A stretch of DNA of 64,000 nt from Rossellomorea aquimaris (GCF_020172085.1 NZ_JAIVAT010000007.1:806001-870000), one strand, 5' to 3'. Shown: positions 25,530-34,756, numbered from the stretch's first letter. Notes: generated by a model not told the origin, from the sequence alone. Numbers and translations: made by a program.

Positions 25530-25577
25530 AATATAACACCAATTGGTTTCATATCCAATGATATAACACCAAATGGT
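25530..25577 (-). promoter_or_regulatory. promoter and paired ArsR operators of the SRPBCC-ArsR operon
   Basis: On the minus strand TTGGAT and TATATT are 17 bp apart (25530-25558). A palindrome ACCAATTGGT (25538-25547) lies in the spacer, and a near-copy ACCAAATGGT (25568-25577) lies 30 bp upstream. Both sit in repeats of ATATGAAACC..TTGGTGTTATAT. ArsR repression by blocking the promoter is the simple reading. Confidence 0.7.
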
Positions 25578-25762
25578 TTCATGTCAATCGAAGAAGGAGA
25601 ATGGAGAAAAAATGTAGAAGTAAAGTCTTGATGAAGGTTAGTATGACACGCTTATATACAATTAAACCATTTTACTGAAACAACCGGTCACTGAATCGCA
25701 CAGAATGACCGGAGCATATCCAATCAGGATGGTACATTAGATGTGTGGGGAGTAGATAAACA

Positions 25763-26620
25763 ATGGAAATGCTGCATAGGATGAATGACTGTATTCAATA
25801 CATTGAGGACAATCTTGAAGGAGAAATTGAGTTGGAGGAACTTGCCCGGCTGTCACTCCATTCGAAGTTCCATTTTCAAAGGATGTTTTCTTTAGTCACG
25901 GGCAGTACTGTGGCCGAATATATCCGGAGGAGGAGACTGACCTTAGCGGCACAGGAACTGAATCGTCCGAACGCCAAGGTCATCGATGTTGCTTTCAAAT
26001 ATGGATATGAAACACCTGAATCCTTCTCAAAAGCCTTTCGGAGAGCTCATGGTGTATCCCCATCCCAGGTGAGGGAAGCAGGAACTCCTTTAAAGGCATT
26101 TCCACGTATATCCTTCCAAATCCAACTTAAAGGGGAAGTTGAAATGGATTATAAAATTGTCGAGAAAGATGCGTTCCAAGTGATTGGAAAAGGAAAAAGG
26201 GTATCAACCTGTAATGGTCAAAATTTGCAAGACATCCCGGCCTTCTGGGATGAAGTCAATACGTCGGGATTAGACCGGACGATTTGTGAAGCGGCAGGAA
26301 ATGACGAATTGCTCGGAATCTGTATGGAATTTGATCATCCAAATGAAGAGTTTACGTATTTTATCGGGGCTGGGAAAAAGACTGATCAAGACAATTCACT
26401 GGAGGTAAAGGAGATCCCTGCATCCAAATGGGCGGTATTTGAATCCGTCGGTCCCATGCCGGGCGCGATCCAGGCTGTATGGAAGCGCATCTTCTCGGAA
26501 TGGTTTCCATCCACAGGTTATGAGCATGGAAATGGCCCTGAGTTTGAGTTGTATCCTCCAGGAAATCCGAATGATGAGAATTATCGGTGTGAGGTATGGG
26601 TTCCAGTTATGAAAAAATAA
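25763..26620 (+). CDS. AraC-type regulator with GyrI-like effector domain
   Basis: 285 aa. The N-terminal AraC DNA-binding domain (residues 5-105: LARLSLHSKFHFQRMFSLVT, then FKYGYETPESFSKAFRRAHG) is followed by a GyrI/SoxS-like small-molecule-binding domain (MDYKIVEKDAFQVIGKG, then YEHGNGPEFELYPPG). Rob/YdeE-like layout. Likely a multidrug- or metabolite-responsive activator. ATG follows GGGGAGTAGATAAACA. Confidence 0.92.
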   Translation: MEMLHRMNDCIQYIEDNLEGEIELEELARLSLHSKFHFQRMFSLVTGSTVAEYIRRRRLTLAAQELNRPNAKVIDVAFKYGYETPESFSKAFRRAHGVSPSQVREAGTPLKAFPRISFQIQLKGEVEMDYKIVEKDAFQVIGKGKRVSTCNGQNLQDIPAFWDEVNTSGLDRTICEAAGNDELLGICMEFDHPNEEFTYFIGAGKKTDQDNSLEVKEIPASKWAVFESVGPMPGAIQAVWKRIFSEWFPSTGYEHGNGPEFELYPPGNPNDENYRCEVWVPVMKK

Positions 26621-26629
26621 TGTTAGTTT

Positions 26630-26662
26630 GCCTCCAATCTCAGATTGGGGGCTTTTGTTTTA
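26630..26662 (+). terminator. terminator after the AraC-type gene
   Basis: GCCTCCAATC / GATTGGGGGC stem with TTTTGTTTT tail. Confidence 0.88.
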
Positions 26663-26806
26663 TTAAGAGTAGAATCTTCATTGGAAAAGAAGTTATTTCC
26701 AACTTCCATCGTTATTGTTTTTTTGAATTCAACATGTTACTATAAAGTCACATATTAAATGTGACCATTTAATCACATGTTATTTAACAACGAAAGGATC
26801 GTTAAG

Positions 26807-27583
26807 ATGAAAGACGAACTTTCCACTTTGTTCAAGGCGTTGGGACATCCTATTAGACGGGAGATTCTTGACCTTTTGAAGAAGTCAGCAAGAACGACAG
26901 GCGAACTGAATGAATTCTTCCCCGAGGTGACAAGATATGCGATCATGAAGCATTTAACCATCCTCGAGGAAGGAAATTTGATCGTGGTGAAGCGCGAAGG
27001 CAAATTCCGGCGTAACTACCTGAACGCGGTTCCATTGCAGGAAATGCACAACAGGTGGGTTGGGAAATATATGGAGTCCACTGCCAATTCATTGCTGAAG
27101 CTGCGATCATTAGCAGAAAATAAAGGAGGAGAAGAAACAATGGAACAAAGTAAAGCTTTCCGTATTGAACAAGAAGTCATGATTGATGCACCACGTGAAC
27201 AGGTGTTTAAAGCGTTAACCGAGCAGGCAGGGGACTGGTGGGAATTTAAATTAGCCCCAGAGGGAGTATCTTCTCAGTTCACATTCGATGCTGTACCCGG
27301 CGGTCAGTTCATCGAAAAATGGCGGGAGGATGAAGGAGCTCTGTGGGGAACAGTGTACTATGTGAACGCCCCGGAAGAAATCCGTCTGCACGGTCATCTC
27401 GGAATGCAAGGGGCAGTAAACAGTGCGTATACGTATCGGTTGATTGAAAAGGGTGAATCCACCTTGCTTCAATTATCCCATGCAGCGTCAGGAGTCATTG
27501 AAGAGGACTGGGAAGAAAAGCATTCGGAAGGGTGGACCTATTTACTCGGAACCCTTTTGAAAAATTATGTCGAAAGGAAATAA
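26807..27583 (+). CDS. ArsR-SRPBCC fusion protein with an internal start
   Basis: 258 aa from ATG 26807 (AAAGGATCGTTAAG upstream). Residues 1-90 are an ArsR winged helix (LGHPIRREILDLLKKSARTT, then RYAIMKHLTILEEGN). Residues about 112-258 are an AHSA1/SRPBCC domain (RIEQEVMIDAPREQVFKALT). The linker contains a strong Shine-Dalgarno AAAGGAGGAGAA at 27122-27133 and an in-frame ATG at 27140, where a free-standing SRPBCC protein would normally begin. The gene could therefore make both a fused regulator and the SRPBCC domain alone. The separate genes at 24.7-25.5 kb are the unfused counterpart. Confidence 0.88.
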   Translation: MKDELSTLFKALGHPIRREILDLLKKSARTTGELNEFFPEVTRYAIMKHLTILEEGNLIVVKREGKFRRNYLNAVPLQEMHNRWVGKYMESTANSLLKLRSLAENKGGEETMEQSKAFRIEQEVMIDAPREQVFKALTEQAGDWWEFKLAPEGVSSQFTFDAVPGGQFIEKWREDEGALWGTVYYVNAPEEIRLHGHLGMQGAVNSAYTYRLIEKGESTLLQLSHAASGVIEEDWEEKHSEGWTYLLGTLLKNYVERK

Positions 27584-27587
27584 GGCC

Positions 27588-28025
27588 ATGGTAGATGTCA
27601 TAACCGACATAACGATACACTGTCCGATTCAAAAGGTTGCAGAGTATGCTGCTGACCCGGATCATGCACCAGAATGGTATGTGAACATTGATTCGGCAGA
27701 ATGGAAGACGGAAAAGCCGTTATCCTTACATTCTCAAATTGCATTCAAAGCCAGATTCTTAGGGAAGGACCTTTCCTATGTGTATGAAATCAAGGAGTTA
27801 ATCCCTGGACGGAAACTTGTGATGAAGACTGCAAACGGCCCGTTCCCAATGGAAACCACCTATGAATGGGAGTCGATTGATGACCAAACGACTAAAATGA
27901 CTTTACGAAACAGTGGAAACCCTGCTGGATTTTCCAAAGTGATGACTCCTTTAATTTCTACGATGATGAGAAAAGCAAATAGGAAGGATCTAAAAAAAAT
28001 CAAAGAAATCCTCGAAAACGAATAA
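27588..28025 (+). CDS. SRPBCC-family protein
   Basis: 145 aa from ATG 27588 with GAAAGGAAATAAGG upstream, 4 bp after the fusion gene. Polyketide cyclase/dehydrase-like fold (ITIHCPIQKVAEYAADPDHA, then EWYVNIDSAEWKT; C-terminal KANRKDLKKIKEILE). Co-expressed with the ArsR-SRPBCC fusion. Ligand unknown. Confidence 0.9.
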   Translation: MVDVITDITIHCPIQKVAEYAADPDHAPEWYVNIDSAEWKTEKPLSLHSQIAFKARFLGKDLSYVYEIKELIPGRKLVMKTANGPFPMETTYEWESIDDQTTKMTLRNSGNPAGFSKVMTPLISTMMRKANRKDLKKIKEILENE

Positions 28026-28064
28026 AAAAGGAATCTGCCCATCAGGGGCAGATTCTTTTTTATT
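28025..28064. terminator. bidirectional terminator between convergent genes
   Basis: AAGGAATCTGCCC / GGGGCAGATTCTT stem, T-run on the plus side and A-run on the other. Confidence 0.88.
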
Positions 28065-29595
28065 TAATCACTACATAAGGCCTCATCATCTCATAATCCT
28101 CATGCTCCAATATATGACAGTGCCATACATACAACCCGGTATAAGGGCCGAATGAAACGATGATGCGAGTCATTTCCCATGGATTCGCACAAACCGTGTC
28201 CTTCCACCCCTGTTCATTCGGTTCAGGCTTGATACGTGGACCGTTTGGGACGATCCTTCCTTCCTTTTGATAGATCTCTTTATTGATTGTCTGGCGGTCC
28301 AGAATTTGAAAGCGAACCAAGTGTAAATGGATGGGATGGGAACCTTCCGTTACATTGATGAAGTTCCATATTTCTGTACTCCAAAGATGGGGCATTTCAG
28401 TAATCGGATCATCCCATAATTGATTGTTTAATAGGTGTACCTCCCGGCCATATTGATCGTGGGTCATATTCAACAAAAGATTTCTCGTACGGGAAGCATT
28501 TCTCTTCTTTAACCTAGGAACAACATTCAGTGAATTCGGTATCTTGCTGGTATCTTCACTCTGGAGCTGCTTCAACACGCGGAACTGCATCAGGACACCC
28601 GTCGTCTCGGGATCCGGCAAGGAACCGTTTGGAAACGGTGCTGGGGCATGGTTGCGGATCGTGATGTATTCTCCATCCAGAGAAGAAAAGTCCATGATGA
28701 CATCTGCGCGCTCAGCAGGAGCAAGCAAAATGTTTCGAACGTGAACCGGTGCAGAGAGAAGCCCCTGATCAGACCCGATTTGTATGAATGGTGTACCGTT
28801 TGAGAGGGAAAGCTGATACGTCCGGGAATTCGATGCGTTGATCAATCGAAACCGATAGCGCCTTGGCTCGACTTCAAGAAATGGCCAAACCTTCCCGTTA
28901 ACAAGAATCGTATCCCCGAAGAAATTAGAAAGGGTGGAGGGACGGACACCTGGAATCGGTGGTTGAGGTTCGGAAGGATAATAGAGGGAGCCATCGTTAT
29001 GAAAGGAGCGATCCATGATCACAAGCGGCAGGTCGTATGAATAGGCAGGCAGTGATAACGCTTCCTCTTCTTCATCGTGGATGATATACGCTCCGGCGAG
29101 TCCGGCATAAATATTCAAACGTGTAATTCCGATAGCATGGTCATGGTACCAGAGGGTGGTGGCCTGCTGCTGGTTGGGATAGGTGTATACTTTCCCAGGG
29201 AAGAAGGGACCTGTCTCCTTAAATCCTTTTGTAAACCAGGCATCGGGATAACCGTCACTCGTATCAGGTGTCGCCCCTCCGTGAAGATGGACGACGGTGC
29301 GGACTTCGGGCTGATTTTTCCCTGCCCCATGGACGGTGGTATCGATAGGGAGGAAATGTTTCATTGGAAGTTCGTTTTTCCACAATACCCTCACCGTTTG
29401 ATTGCGTTTCACCCTAAAGGTAGGTCCGGGAAATTGCCCATTGTACCCCCATATTCTAGTAGGGGGAAGATCCCGGTGAAGTTGCTGATGCCCTTCTTTC
29501 ATGGTCACCTCGTAAAACATTGAACCCTTGTGAAAAGAGATAGGTTGAATCGTTTCCATGACAGGAAGCGGGTCGACGAATTTCTCTAGCATCAT
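28060..29595 (-). CDS. cotA: CotA-type spore-coat multicopper oxidase (laccase/bilirubin oxidase)
   Basis: 511 aa, the size of B. subtilis CotA, with no signal peptide. All copper motifs are present: HLHGGATPDTSDG, WYHDHAIG, HPIHLHLVRFQ and HCHILEHEDYEMM with the type-1 Cys and axial Met. It oxidises phenolics and bilirubin and contributes to spore pigment and UV or peroxide resistance. ATG follows GGAGGATCTATG or the second ATG. This is the clearest sign that the host forms spores. Confidence 0.94.
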   Translation of the reverse strand: MMLEKFVDPLPVMETIQPISFHKGSMFYEVTMKEGHQQLHRDLPPTRIWGYNGQFPGPTFRVKRNQTVRVLWKNELPMKHFLPIDTTVHGAGKNQPEVRTVVHLHGGATPDTSDGYPDAWFTKGFKETGPFFPGKVYTYPNQQQATTLWYHDHAIGITRLNIYAGLAGAYIIHDEEEEALSLPAYSYDLPLVIMDRSFHNDGSLYYPSEPQPPIPGVRPSTLSNFFGDTILVNGKVWPFLEVEPRRYRFRLINASNSRTYQLSLSNGTPFIQIGSDQGLLSAPVHVRNILLAPAERADVIMDFSSLDGEYITIRNHAPAPFPNGSLPDPETTGVLMQFRVLKQLQSEDTSKIPNSLNVVPRLKKRNASRTRNLLLNMTHDQYGREVHLLNNQLWDDPITEMPHLWSTEIWNFINVTEGSHPIHLHLVRFQILDRQTINKEIYQKEGRIVPNGPRIKPEPNEQGWKDTVCANPWEMTRIIVSFGPYTGLYVWHCHILEHEDYEMMRPYVVIK

Positions 29596-29664
29596 AGATC
29601 CTCCTCTATTGGCACTATTACTTCATATGTATGGTGATTGATATTTAAATATCCTTTATGCCGT

Positions 29665-29707
29665 AAAAATGAAGAGGCACCTGCTGTAGTATGAGCAGAT
29701 GCCTCTA
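29665..29707 (-). terminator. terminator of the 29.7-31.3 kb operon
   Basis: On the minus strand GAGGCATCTGCT / AGCAGGTGCCTC stem followed by TTCATTTTT. Confidence 0.8.
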
Positions 29708-29710
29708 TTC

Positions 29711-30511
29711 TTAGTTTGCGCCTTTATACCGGTAGCGATATTGAATGTTCGCTGTGCGGTCATCTGTATCGATGGTCCATCGATTCCAAGGGCTTTGGTT
29801 TCTTCTGATTTCCGTATTTGGAAGGAAGGGGATGGTTTCATTCGCCCCGATAGTCAAACTCCCGGTTTCAATGGTGTCCATTACATTTCCTGAAGAATCG
29901 AAAAAGGCCATCTGTACTTGAACAATTAGATCACGATCCTCAAAGTTCTTCATAAATACAAGATTCGAATAATCTGATCCTCTGCAGGAAGAAGAGCTTG
30001 AATAGCATATTTGATCTGACACGGCCAAGGTCATCCCGAGTGGCTGATCCGTTTCTTTCTCCATATTGCTGAACGATCGATCCGCTCGCTTCATAGCTGT
30101 AGCGTAGGTAGACTTCTGTGCAATGGGCAGGACGAAAATGAAGATCATCATCATGGACAAGCATAATAAACTCATGACAATAAAAACGGGTGAGCTTTGT
30201 ATGATGGTTTGCTTAAAGGGCGTTCTCGAAAAAATCCCCATCACGAAGACAATCAATAGGATGATACCCAATAACAATCCGCAAACCATCAACATGATCG
30301 TTATTTCCGATCCCGTTGGAAGGAGTGGGAAACCGTACTTTTCTAAGTAATGAAGATTTACAATCAGGGTCACGGAGAAGATGGCTGCGAAAGTACCGGC
30401 ACTGAGTAGAGCGTACCGAAGCAGGACCCTGTAGTGCCGGTGATGGTCCATTAGGGCAAACATATAGATGAGAAAGGGAATGGTCGCTATGGGTATGATC
30501 AGGAATGCCAT
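29711..30511 (-). CDS. uncharacterised membrane protein with extracellular domain
   Basis: 266 aa. Four membrane helices fill residues 1-130. The C-terminal half is soluble, with two cysteines in CYSSSSSCRG that could form a disulfide, and a beta-rich end (LIVQVQMAFFDSSGNVMDTI) resembling a FxLYD-like or secreted Ig-like domain. It overlaps the upstream gene by 13 bp, so the two are one operon. Family not recognised. Confidence 0.75.
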   Translation of the reverse strand: MAFLIIPIATIPFLIYMFALMDHHRHYRVLLRYALLSAGTFAAIFSVTLIVNLHYLEKYGFPLLPTGSEITIMLMVCGLLLGIILLIVFVMGIFSRTPFKQTIIQSSPVFIVMSLLCLSMMMIFIFVLPIAQKSTYATAMKRADRSFSNMEKETDQPLGMTLAVSDQICYSSSSSCRGSDYSNLVFMKNFEDRDLIVQVQMAFFDSSGNVMDTIETGSLTIGANETIPFLPNTEIRRNQSPWNRWTIDTDDRTANIQYRYRYKGAN

Positions 30512-31332
30512 GGTGCTTCGGTCCCTTCTTCATTTGAAAATTCGATGCGTAAGTCTCTATTTGTGAACGAAATCGTTTCAGTGTGTTCCTGAGAGGCTTC
30601 ATCACCCTTGAAGGTCCTTTCAAGTGACGGGCATAAGATTTCGTACATTTCTTCAAATCTGTCCGGGTTGGATTCCCATTTACTAAAAAGGTAGAAATAA
30701 TGATCATGCCAGAAGTTAAACACCTTCCATTTCATCATCTTCCAGGTCAGGGTGGCAAAATAGATGACCTTGGCAGGAGAAATCAGTTTTTTGATCTGGG
30801 CTGTAGGCATTTTGGACAATTCCCGAAACACAATAAAGCATTCATGTAGTTGTTTCATCACGTCAAGGATGGTTCTTTTGTCCACCTCTGATCGCATGAA
30901 ATTTCTATAAAGAATCTCTTTGCTTTGAGAAGCGTCTTGATCGTAAGCTTTTAGCTCATTCAAAACGCTGTAACATGCTAGTTTTTCATTCTGTGAACGG
31001 GTGGAAACGGCAAAGAGATCAAGAAATTCAAGGAATGCTTTTCGATCTTTGTCTTTCGCTTTTTCTTTATAAAAGACGGAGCAGATTGTATCCAATATCT
31101 TATACTGATCTTCTCTATCTTCGAAGGCAGCCAACTCTGCCTTTTCTGTTGTGACGGTCATGCTGTCCGATGTGTGAATGATGATCTGGGCATGTGTCCG
31201 GTTATCCCTCCTGTATGTCATACGTTGAATGATGCGGTCTTCTAAATGGTGAATGATGGTACCAACAGGATCACGAGGTTCGTCGGCTTCATATGTAGAA
31301 ACCCTTTCCTTTAGTACTTGTAATAACGTCAA
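30499..31332 (-). CDS. uncharacterised soluble protein, first gene of two-gene operon
   Basis: 277 aa from TTG 31332, which has AGAGGTGACTAG just upstream; the ATG eight codons earlier has no ribosome binding site. Mostly helical and charged, no signal peptide; one hydrophobic stretch near SPAKVIYFATLTWKMMKW. Ends overlapping the membrane protein gene. I do not recognise the family. A cytosolic partner of the membrane protein is the natural guess. Confidence 0.72.
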   Translation of the reverse strand: MTLLQVLKERVSTYEADEPRDPVGTIIHHLEDRIIQRMTYRRDNRTHAQIIIHTSDSMTVTTEKAELAAFEDREDQYKILDTICSVFYKEKAKDKDRKAFLEFLDLFAVSTRSQNEKLACYSVLNELKAYDQDASQSKEILYRNFMRSEVDKRTILDVMKQLHECFIVFRELSKMPTAQIKKLISPAKVIYFATLTWKMMKWKVFNFWHDHYFYLFSKWESNPDRFEEMYEILCPSLERTFKGDEASQEHTETISFTNRDLRIEFSNEEGTEAPWHS

Positions 31333-31581
31333 ACTAGTCACCTCTGCTTTTTTCATGGTATGTATTTACGGATGAATTCTTTGTATGTTTCACTGACAGG
31401 AGAAGTAAGGAGCATTTTCCTATGCTGAGAGGTGTCACTACTGCTTGTTCCTATACCCATCTGATTCAAAAGTCATTCCTTTTTTAGGGAAAAGGAACAG
31501 TGAAGGTTCAGATTTTTTTCTTTGCCTTCTTTTTTTGATACACTATTTTAGTTGCTAAATTGTTTATTATTGGAGGAAATA

Positions 31582-32448
31582 ATGTCAAATCGAAATAAAG
31601 GCATCATACTGTTATTACTATCAGCGTTTGGTTTCTCCTTGATGGCAGCTTTTGTCAAGTTGTCCGGGGATGTGCCGACGATTCAGAAGACCTTTTTCCG
31701 GAATATCGTCTCTGCATTCATTGCATTCGGTTTTGTCCGGTATCATAAGGAACGCCTATTTGGAAAAAAAGAAAATCAAAAGCTTCTACTGCTGCGTTCC
31801 GCTTTAGGAGCCGTTGGAATTGTGCTTTTCTTCTATGCTATTGATCATCTCGTGTTATCGGATGCCGATATGTTGAACAAGCTGAGCCCATTTTTGACCA
31901 TCATCTTCTCGGCCCTATTCTTGAAAGAACGAACGCGTCTCTTTCAGGTGGTGGCGATCATCATCGCATTCATTGGGACATTGTTCATCATTAAACCAGC
32001 ATTTTCTTTCGATGTCATTCCGTATCTCGCGGGAGTGTTTTCCGCCATTTTTGCCGCAGGTGCCTACACGGTCCTCCGGGTGCTCGGGAGCAGGGAGAAG
32101 TTTTATACGGTCGTCTTTTATTTTTCATTCTTTACGACAGTCGTGCTCCTACCATTTGTCATCGGATTTTATGAGCCGATGAGTGCGAAGCAGTGGGTGT
32201 ACCTGCTATCCGCAGGTGTTTTTGCGACAGTTGGTCAGTTCGGGATTACAATCGCATACAAGTTTGCACCAGCAAGGGAGATATCAATCTTCTTCTATTC
32301 GACGGTTGTTTATTCCGCGCTTATCAGCATCTTCCTGTTTGGGCAGATTCCTGATGTATACAGTATTATAGGGTACATTGTCATTTTCGGCGCTTCACTT
32401 TACATGTTCCTGAAAAATAATGAAGACGGAAAAAAACAGGCAATCTGA
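31582..32448 (+). CDS. EamA/DMT-family transporter
   Basis: 288 aa from ATG 31582 after GGAGGAAATA. Ten membrane helices in two EamA repeats (KGIILLLLSAFGFSLMAAFV and YLAGVFSAIFAAGAYTVLRV). Drug/metabolite exporter; substrate unknown. Single gene with terminator. Confidence 0.93.
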   Translation: MSNRNKGIILLLLSAFGFSLMAAFVKLSGDVPTIQKTFFRNIVSAFIAFGFVRYHKERLFGKKENQKLLLLRSALGAVGIVLFFYAIDHLVLSDADMLNKLSPFLTIIFSALFLKERTRLFQVVAIIIAFIGTLFIIKPAFSFDVIPYLAGVFSAIFAAGAYTVLRVLGSREKFYTVVFYFSFFTTVVLLPFVIGFYEPMSAKQWVYLLSAGVFATVGQFGITIAYKFAPAREISIFFYSTVVYSALISIFLFGQIPDVYSIIGYIVIFGASLYMFLKNNEDGKKQAI

Positions 32449-32462
32449 ATGAAACCGAAACC

Positions 32463-32492
32463 TATCCATCAACTGGTGGATAAGTTTTTTTA
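32463..32492 (+). terminator. terminator after the EamA gene
   Basis: TATCCA / TGGATA-type stem (CTATCCATCAACTGGTGGATAAG) with a T-run. Confidence 0.75.
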
Positions 32493-32565
32493 CGTTGGTG
32501 AAATGAAACATTTCCCATTTTCAAACCGTAAATATAGTATCCATATTTAGACAGGAGAGAGGAAC

Positions 32566-33660
32566 ATGAAGGTGGCTTTATTCATTAGTGGCATCGTTTT
32601 GGTTATCGCTTTGTTCATCATTGTGGCCGGCGTTAGGCAGCGAGCGGATAAAAGGGATGGACACTATCTGTTAAACTACTTGAAACATCACAAGAATTGG
32701 AGTTTAACGGTGGTTCGGAATGGGGAAACGCTCAAGTCTGTCCGGGAAGATGAGATGCTTCCGTTAGCAAGTGCGGTGAAGACCATCATCGCCATTGAAT
32801 ATGCGAAGCAATGCAGGGAACAGACATTAGATCCTTCCCACAGCGTTTCTCTGGAAGAGCTCGAGCGATATTATATTCCCAATACAGATGGGGGAGCCCA
32901 TGAAGACTGGATGGCGTATTCGAAAGATAAGGGACTTCTCCCTGGAAATAGTACTACCCTTGAAAATGTGGTGAAAGGAATGATTGCTTTCAGCTCCAAT
33001 GCAAACACGGACTATTTAATGGACCTTCTTGGAGTGAATGAAATCAACGGATTGCTGGATGATTTGAGCATTGAAAAACATGAAGCGCTTTACCCGGTCG
33101 TGGGGGCCTTGCTGATTCCAACGTATTTGAAGATGAAAGGTCCTTCCTATACAAATGACTATATCGAGTCAAAGGTAAAGGAAATGTCAAAAGAGGAATA
33201 CATACGAATCGCTCAAACCGTTTCACAAAATTTAAAAGAGGGGGAAAAAGGTCTGTACCTTGAAAATTGGCATTCAAGTAAGCGTCTGGACAAAATTTGG
33301 TCCGACAGACTGACCCGGAGTACTACTTTTGAATACGCAACACTCATGGGAAAGCTCAATTCCAAGACCTTTTTTCAACGTGAAATACAAGAGCGATTGG
33401 ATGCTGTAATGGAAGTTCTTATGGAAAGTCCTATCAATCGGGAGTGGTTAATGCATGCCGGACAAAAAGGGGGATCGACAGAGTTCCTCGTCACGAATGC
33501 TGCGTATGCAACAGATAAAGAAGGAAATTCAACAGAGATTGCGATCTTTACAAACGAGCTGGGAGCGGGGGAGTTCGAAAAGATCTCAGGGAGTTTGAAT
33601 TCATTCATGCTGAATATTCTAAGAGACGAAGATTTCCGAAATAAGCTGAAAGAGTTATAA
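32566..33660 (+). CDS. membrane-anchored beta-lactamase/PBP-like serine hydrolase
   Basis: 364 aa. An N-terminal helix (LFISGIVLVIALFIIVAG) anchors an extracellular domain of the class A beta-lactamase/penicillin-recognition fold: SxxK motif in PLASAVKTI, an SxN-like motif in FSSNANTDYL and KGG in HAGQKGGSTEF. No lipobox. It may act on cell-wall peptides or be a beta-lactamase relative; resistance cannot be claimed. ATG follows AGGAGAGAGGAAC. Confidence 0.87.
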   Translation: MKVALFISGIVLVIALFIIVAGVRQRADKRDGHYLLNYLKHHKNWSLTVVRNGETLKSVREDEMLPLASAVKTIIAIEYAKQCREQTLDPSHSVSLEELERYYIPNTDGGAHEDWMAYSKDKGLLPGNSTTLENVVKGMIAFSSNANTDYLMDLLGVNEINGLLDDLSIEKHEALYPVVGALLIPTYLKMKGPSYTNDYIESKVKEMSKEEYIRIAQTVSQNLKEGEKGLYLENWHSSKRLDKIWSDRLTRSTTFEYATLMGKLNSKTFFQREIQERLDAVMEVLMESPINREWLMHAGQKGGSTEFLVTNAAYATDKEGNSTEIAIFTNELGAGEFEKISGSLNSFMLNILRDEDFRNKLKEL

Positions 33661-33699
33661 TGTAAGTAAATGGAATATATGGTAGGTGGAGGTGTAAGA

Positions 33700-34731
33700 A
33701 TGGTTCTCCGAAACTCGAAATGGTCATTATGGGCACTTGCCCTGTTAACACTGGTCCTTATAAGTAATGTGCTACTGTATCAGCCACTTGTGCAGCAGGT
33801 CCTGGCTATAAAACTTGAAAGTGGTGTCGTACTTGGATCTTTAGTGGATCTGGTCATCATTTCACCTGCACTCGCCTATGCAGCTTTCAAAGTTTCAAAG
33901 AAGCAGGCGGTCGGATTCGTCGTGTTTGGATTGGTCATGGCAAGAGTCATCATTCCTGAAGAATTCTTTGCTCCCTATACCCTCCTCCTGTACTTCGGGA
34001 TTAGCTCTGAAGCCTTGTTCTTTCTGGCGGAACTGGGCCTGATCTTCCTTCTGCTCAAGAGAATTCCAGTCATCCGGGCTGAAATGAGATCAACGCGAAC
34101 AGGTCCGATCTTTTCATTCCTTCCTGCAGTGGAAAGAAAGGTAAGCAGACTTCCTCTTATCAGAATCGTGGCATCAGAGATTCTGATGGTGTACTACGCC
34201 ATCTTCAGCTGGCGGAAGAAAGCACCCACTCATAAAAGGGTGGTAACGATGCATCATAAGACTAGTGCCATCGCCATGAATATCATGCTCATCCATGCCG
34301 TCGCAATCGAAACGATTGGTCTTCATTGGTGGCTGCACTCCAAAATTCCGGTCCTGTCATTCATTCTGCTCATTCTAAACATGTACAGCATTCTTCTCAT
34401 ACTAGCCGAAATCCAGATTACACGATTGCATCCTTTTGAAGTGAAAAATGGCTCGCTGCACATTGCTCAGGGACTAAGGCATCGGCTGATCCTGCCCCTA
34501 TCAAACATCAAGAGAATGGAATGGGGAGAGAAGAAACCAAGTAAAGGCACCATGATTTTTATGCAGAAAGACTTTGAGGAGATTCATCCTCAGGTTTTCT
34601 TGGTCTTGAAGGAGCCTGTCGAAGCGACCCTATTCATGGGTAGAAAAGAAGAGGTGTCTAAGGTGGCTTTGAGAGTGGATGATCCCGAAAAATTGAAGGA
34701 ACTGTTTAAGCAAAATGAAGAAAGTGCCTGA
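33700..34731 (+). CDS. uncharacterised polytopic membrane protein
   Basis: 343 aa from ATG 33700 after GGTGGAGGTG. About seven membrane helices, then a cytosolic PH-like C-terminus with basic and acidic strands (GLRHRLILPLSNIKRMEWGE). It follows the beta-lactamase-like gene by 39 bp, so the two are probably co-transcribed. Family not recognised. Confidence 0.78.
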   Translation: MVLRNSKWSLWALALLTLVLISNVLLYQPLVQQVLAIKLESGVVLGSLVDLVIISPALAYAAFKVSKKQAVGFVVFGLVMARVIIPEEFFAPYTLLLYFGISSEALFFLAELGLIFLLLKRIPVIRAEMRSTRTGPIFSFLPAVERKVSRLPLIRIVASEILMVYYAIFSWRKKAPTHKRVVTMHHKTSAIAMNIMLIHAVAIETIGLHWWLHSKIPVLSFILLILNMYSILLILAEIQITRLHPFEVKNGSLHIAQGLRHRLILPLSNIKRMEWGEKKPSKGTMIFMQKDFEEIHPQVFLVLKEPVEATLFMGRKEEVSKVALRVDDPEKLKELFKQNEESA

Positions 34732-34752
34732 CGGTTTCCAGGCACTTTCTTC
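34719..34752. terminator. bidirectional terminator
   Basis: GAAAGTGCCTG / CAGGCACTTTC stem between convergent genes. Confidence 0.88.
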
Positions 34753-34756
34753 ATTC

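Noticed and set aside
25505-25582. 26-residue N-terminal extension of the SRPBCC protein
   Set aside because: This stretch contains the promoter and the two ArsR operators.
28935-28951. GGAGGGACGGACACC inside cotA
   Set aside because: In frame with a normal CotA sequence (PGVRPST), without an inverted partner. Taken as chance.
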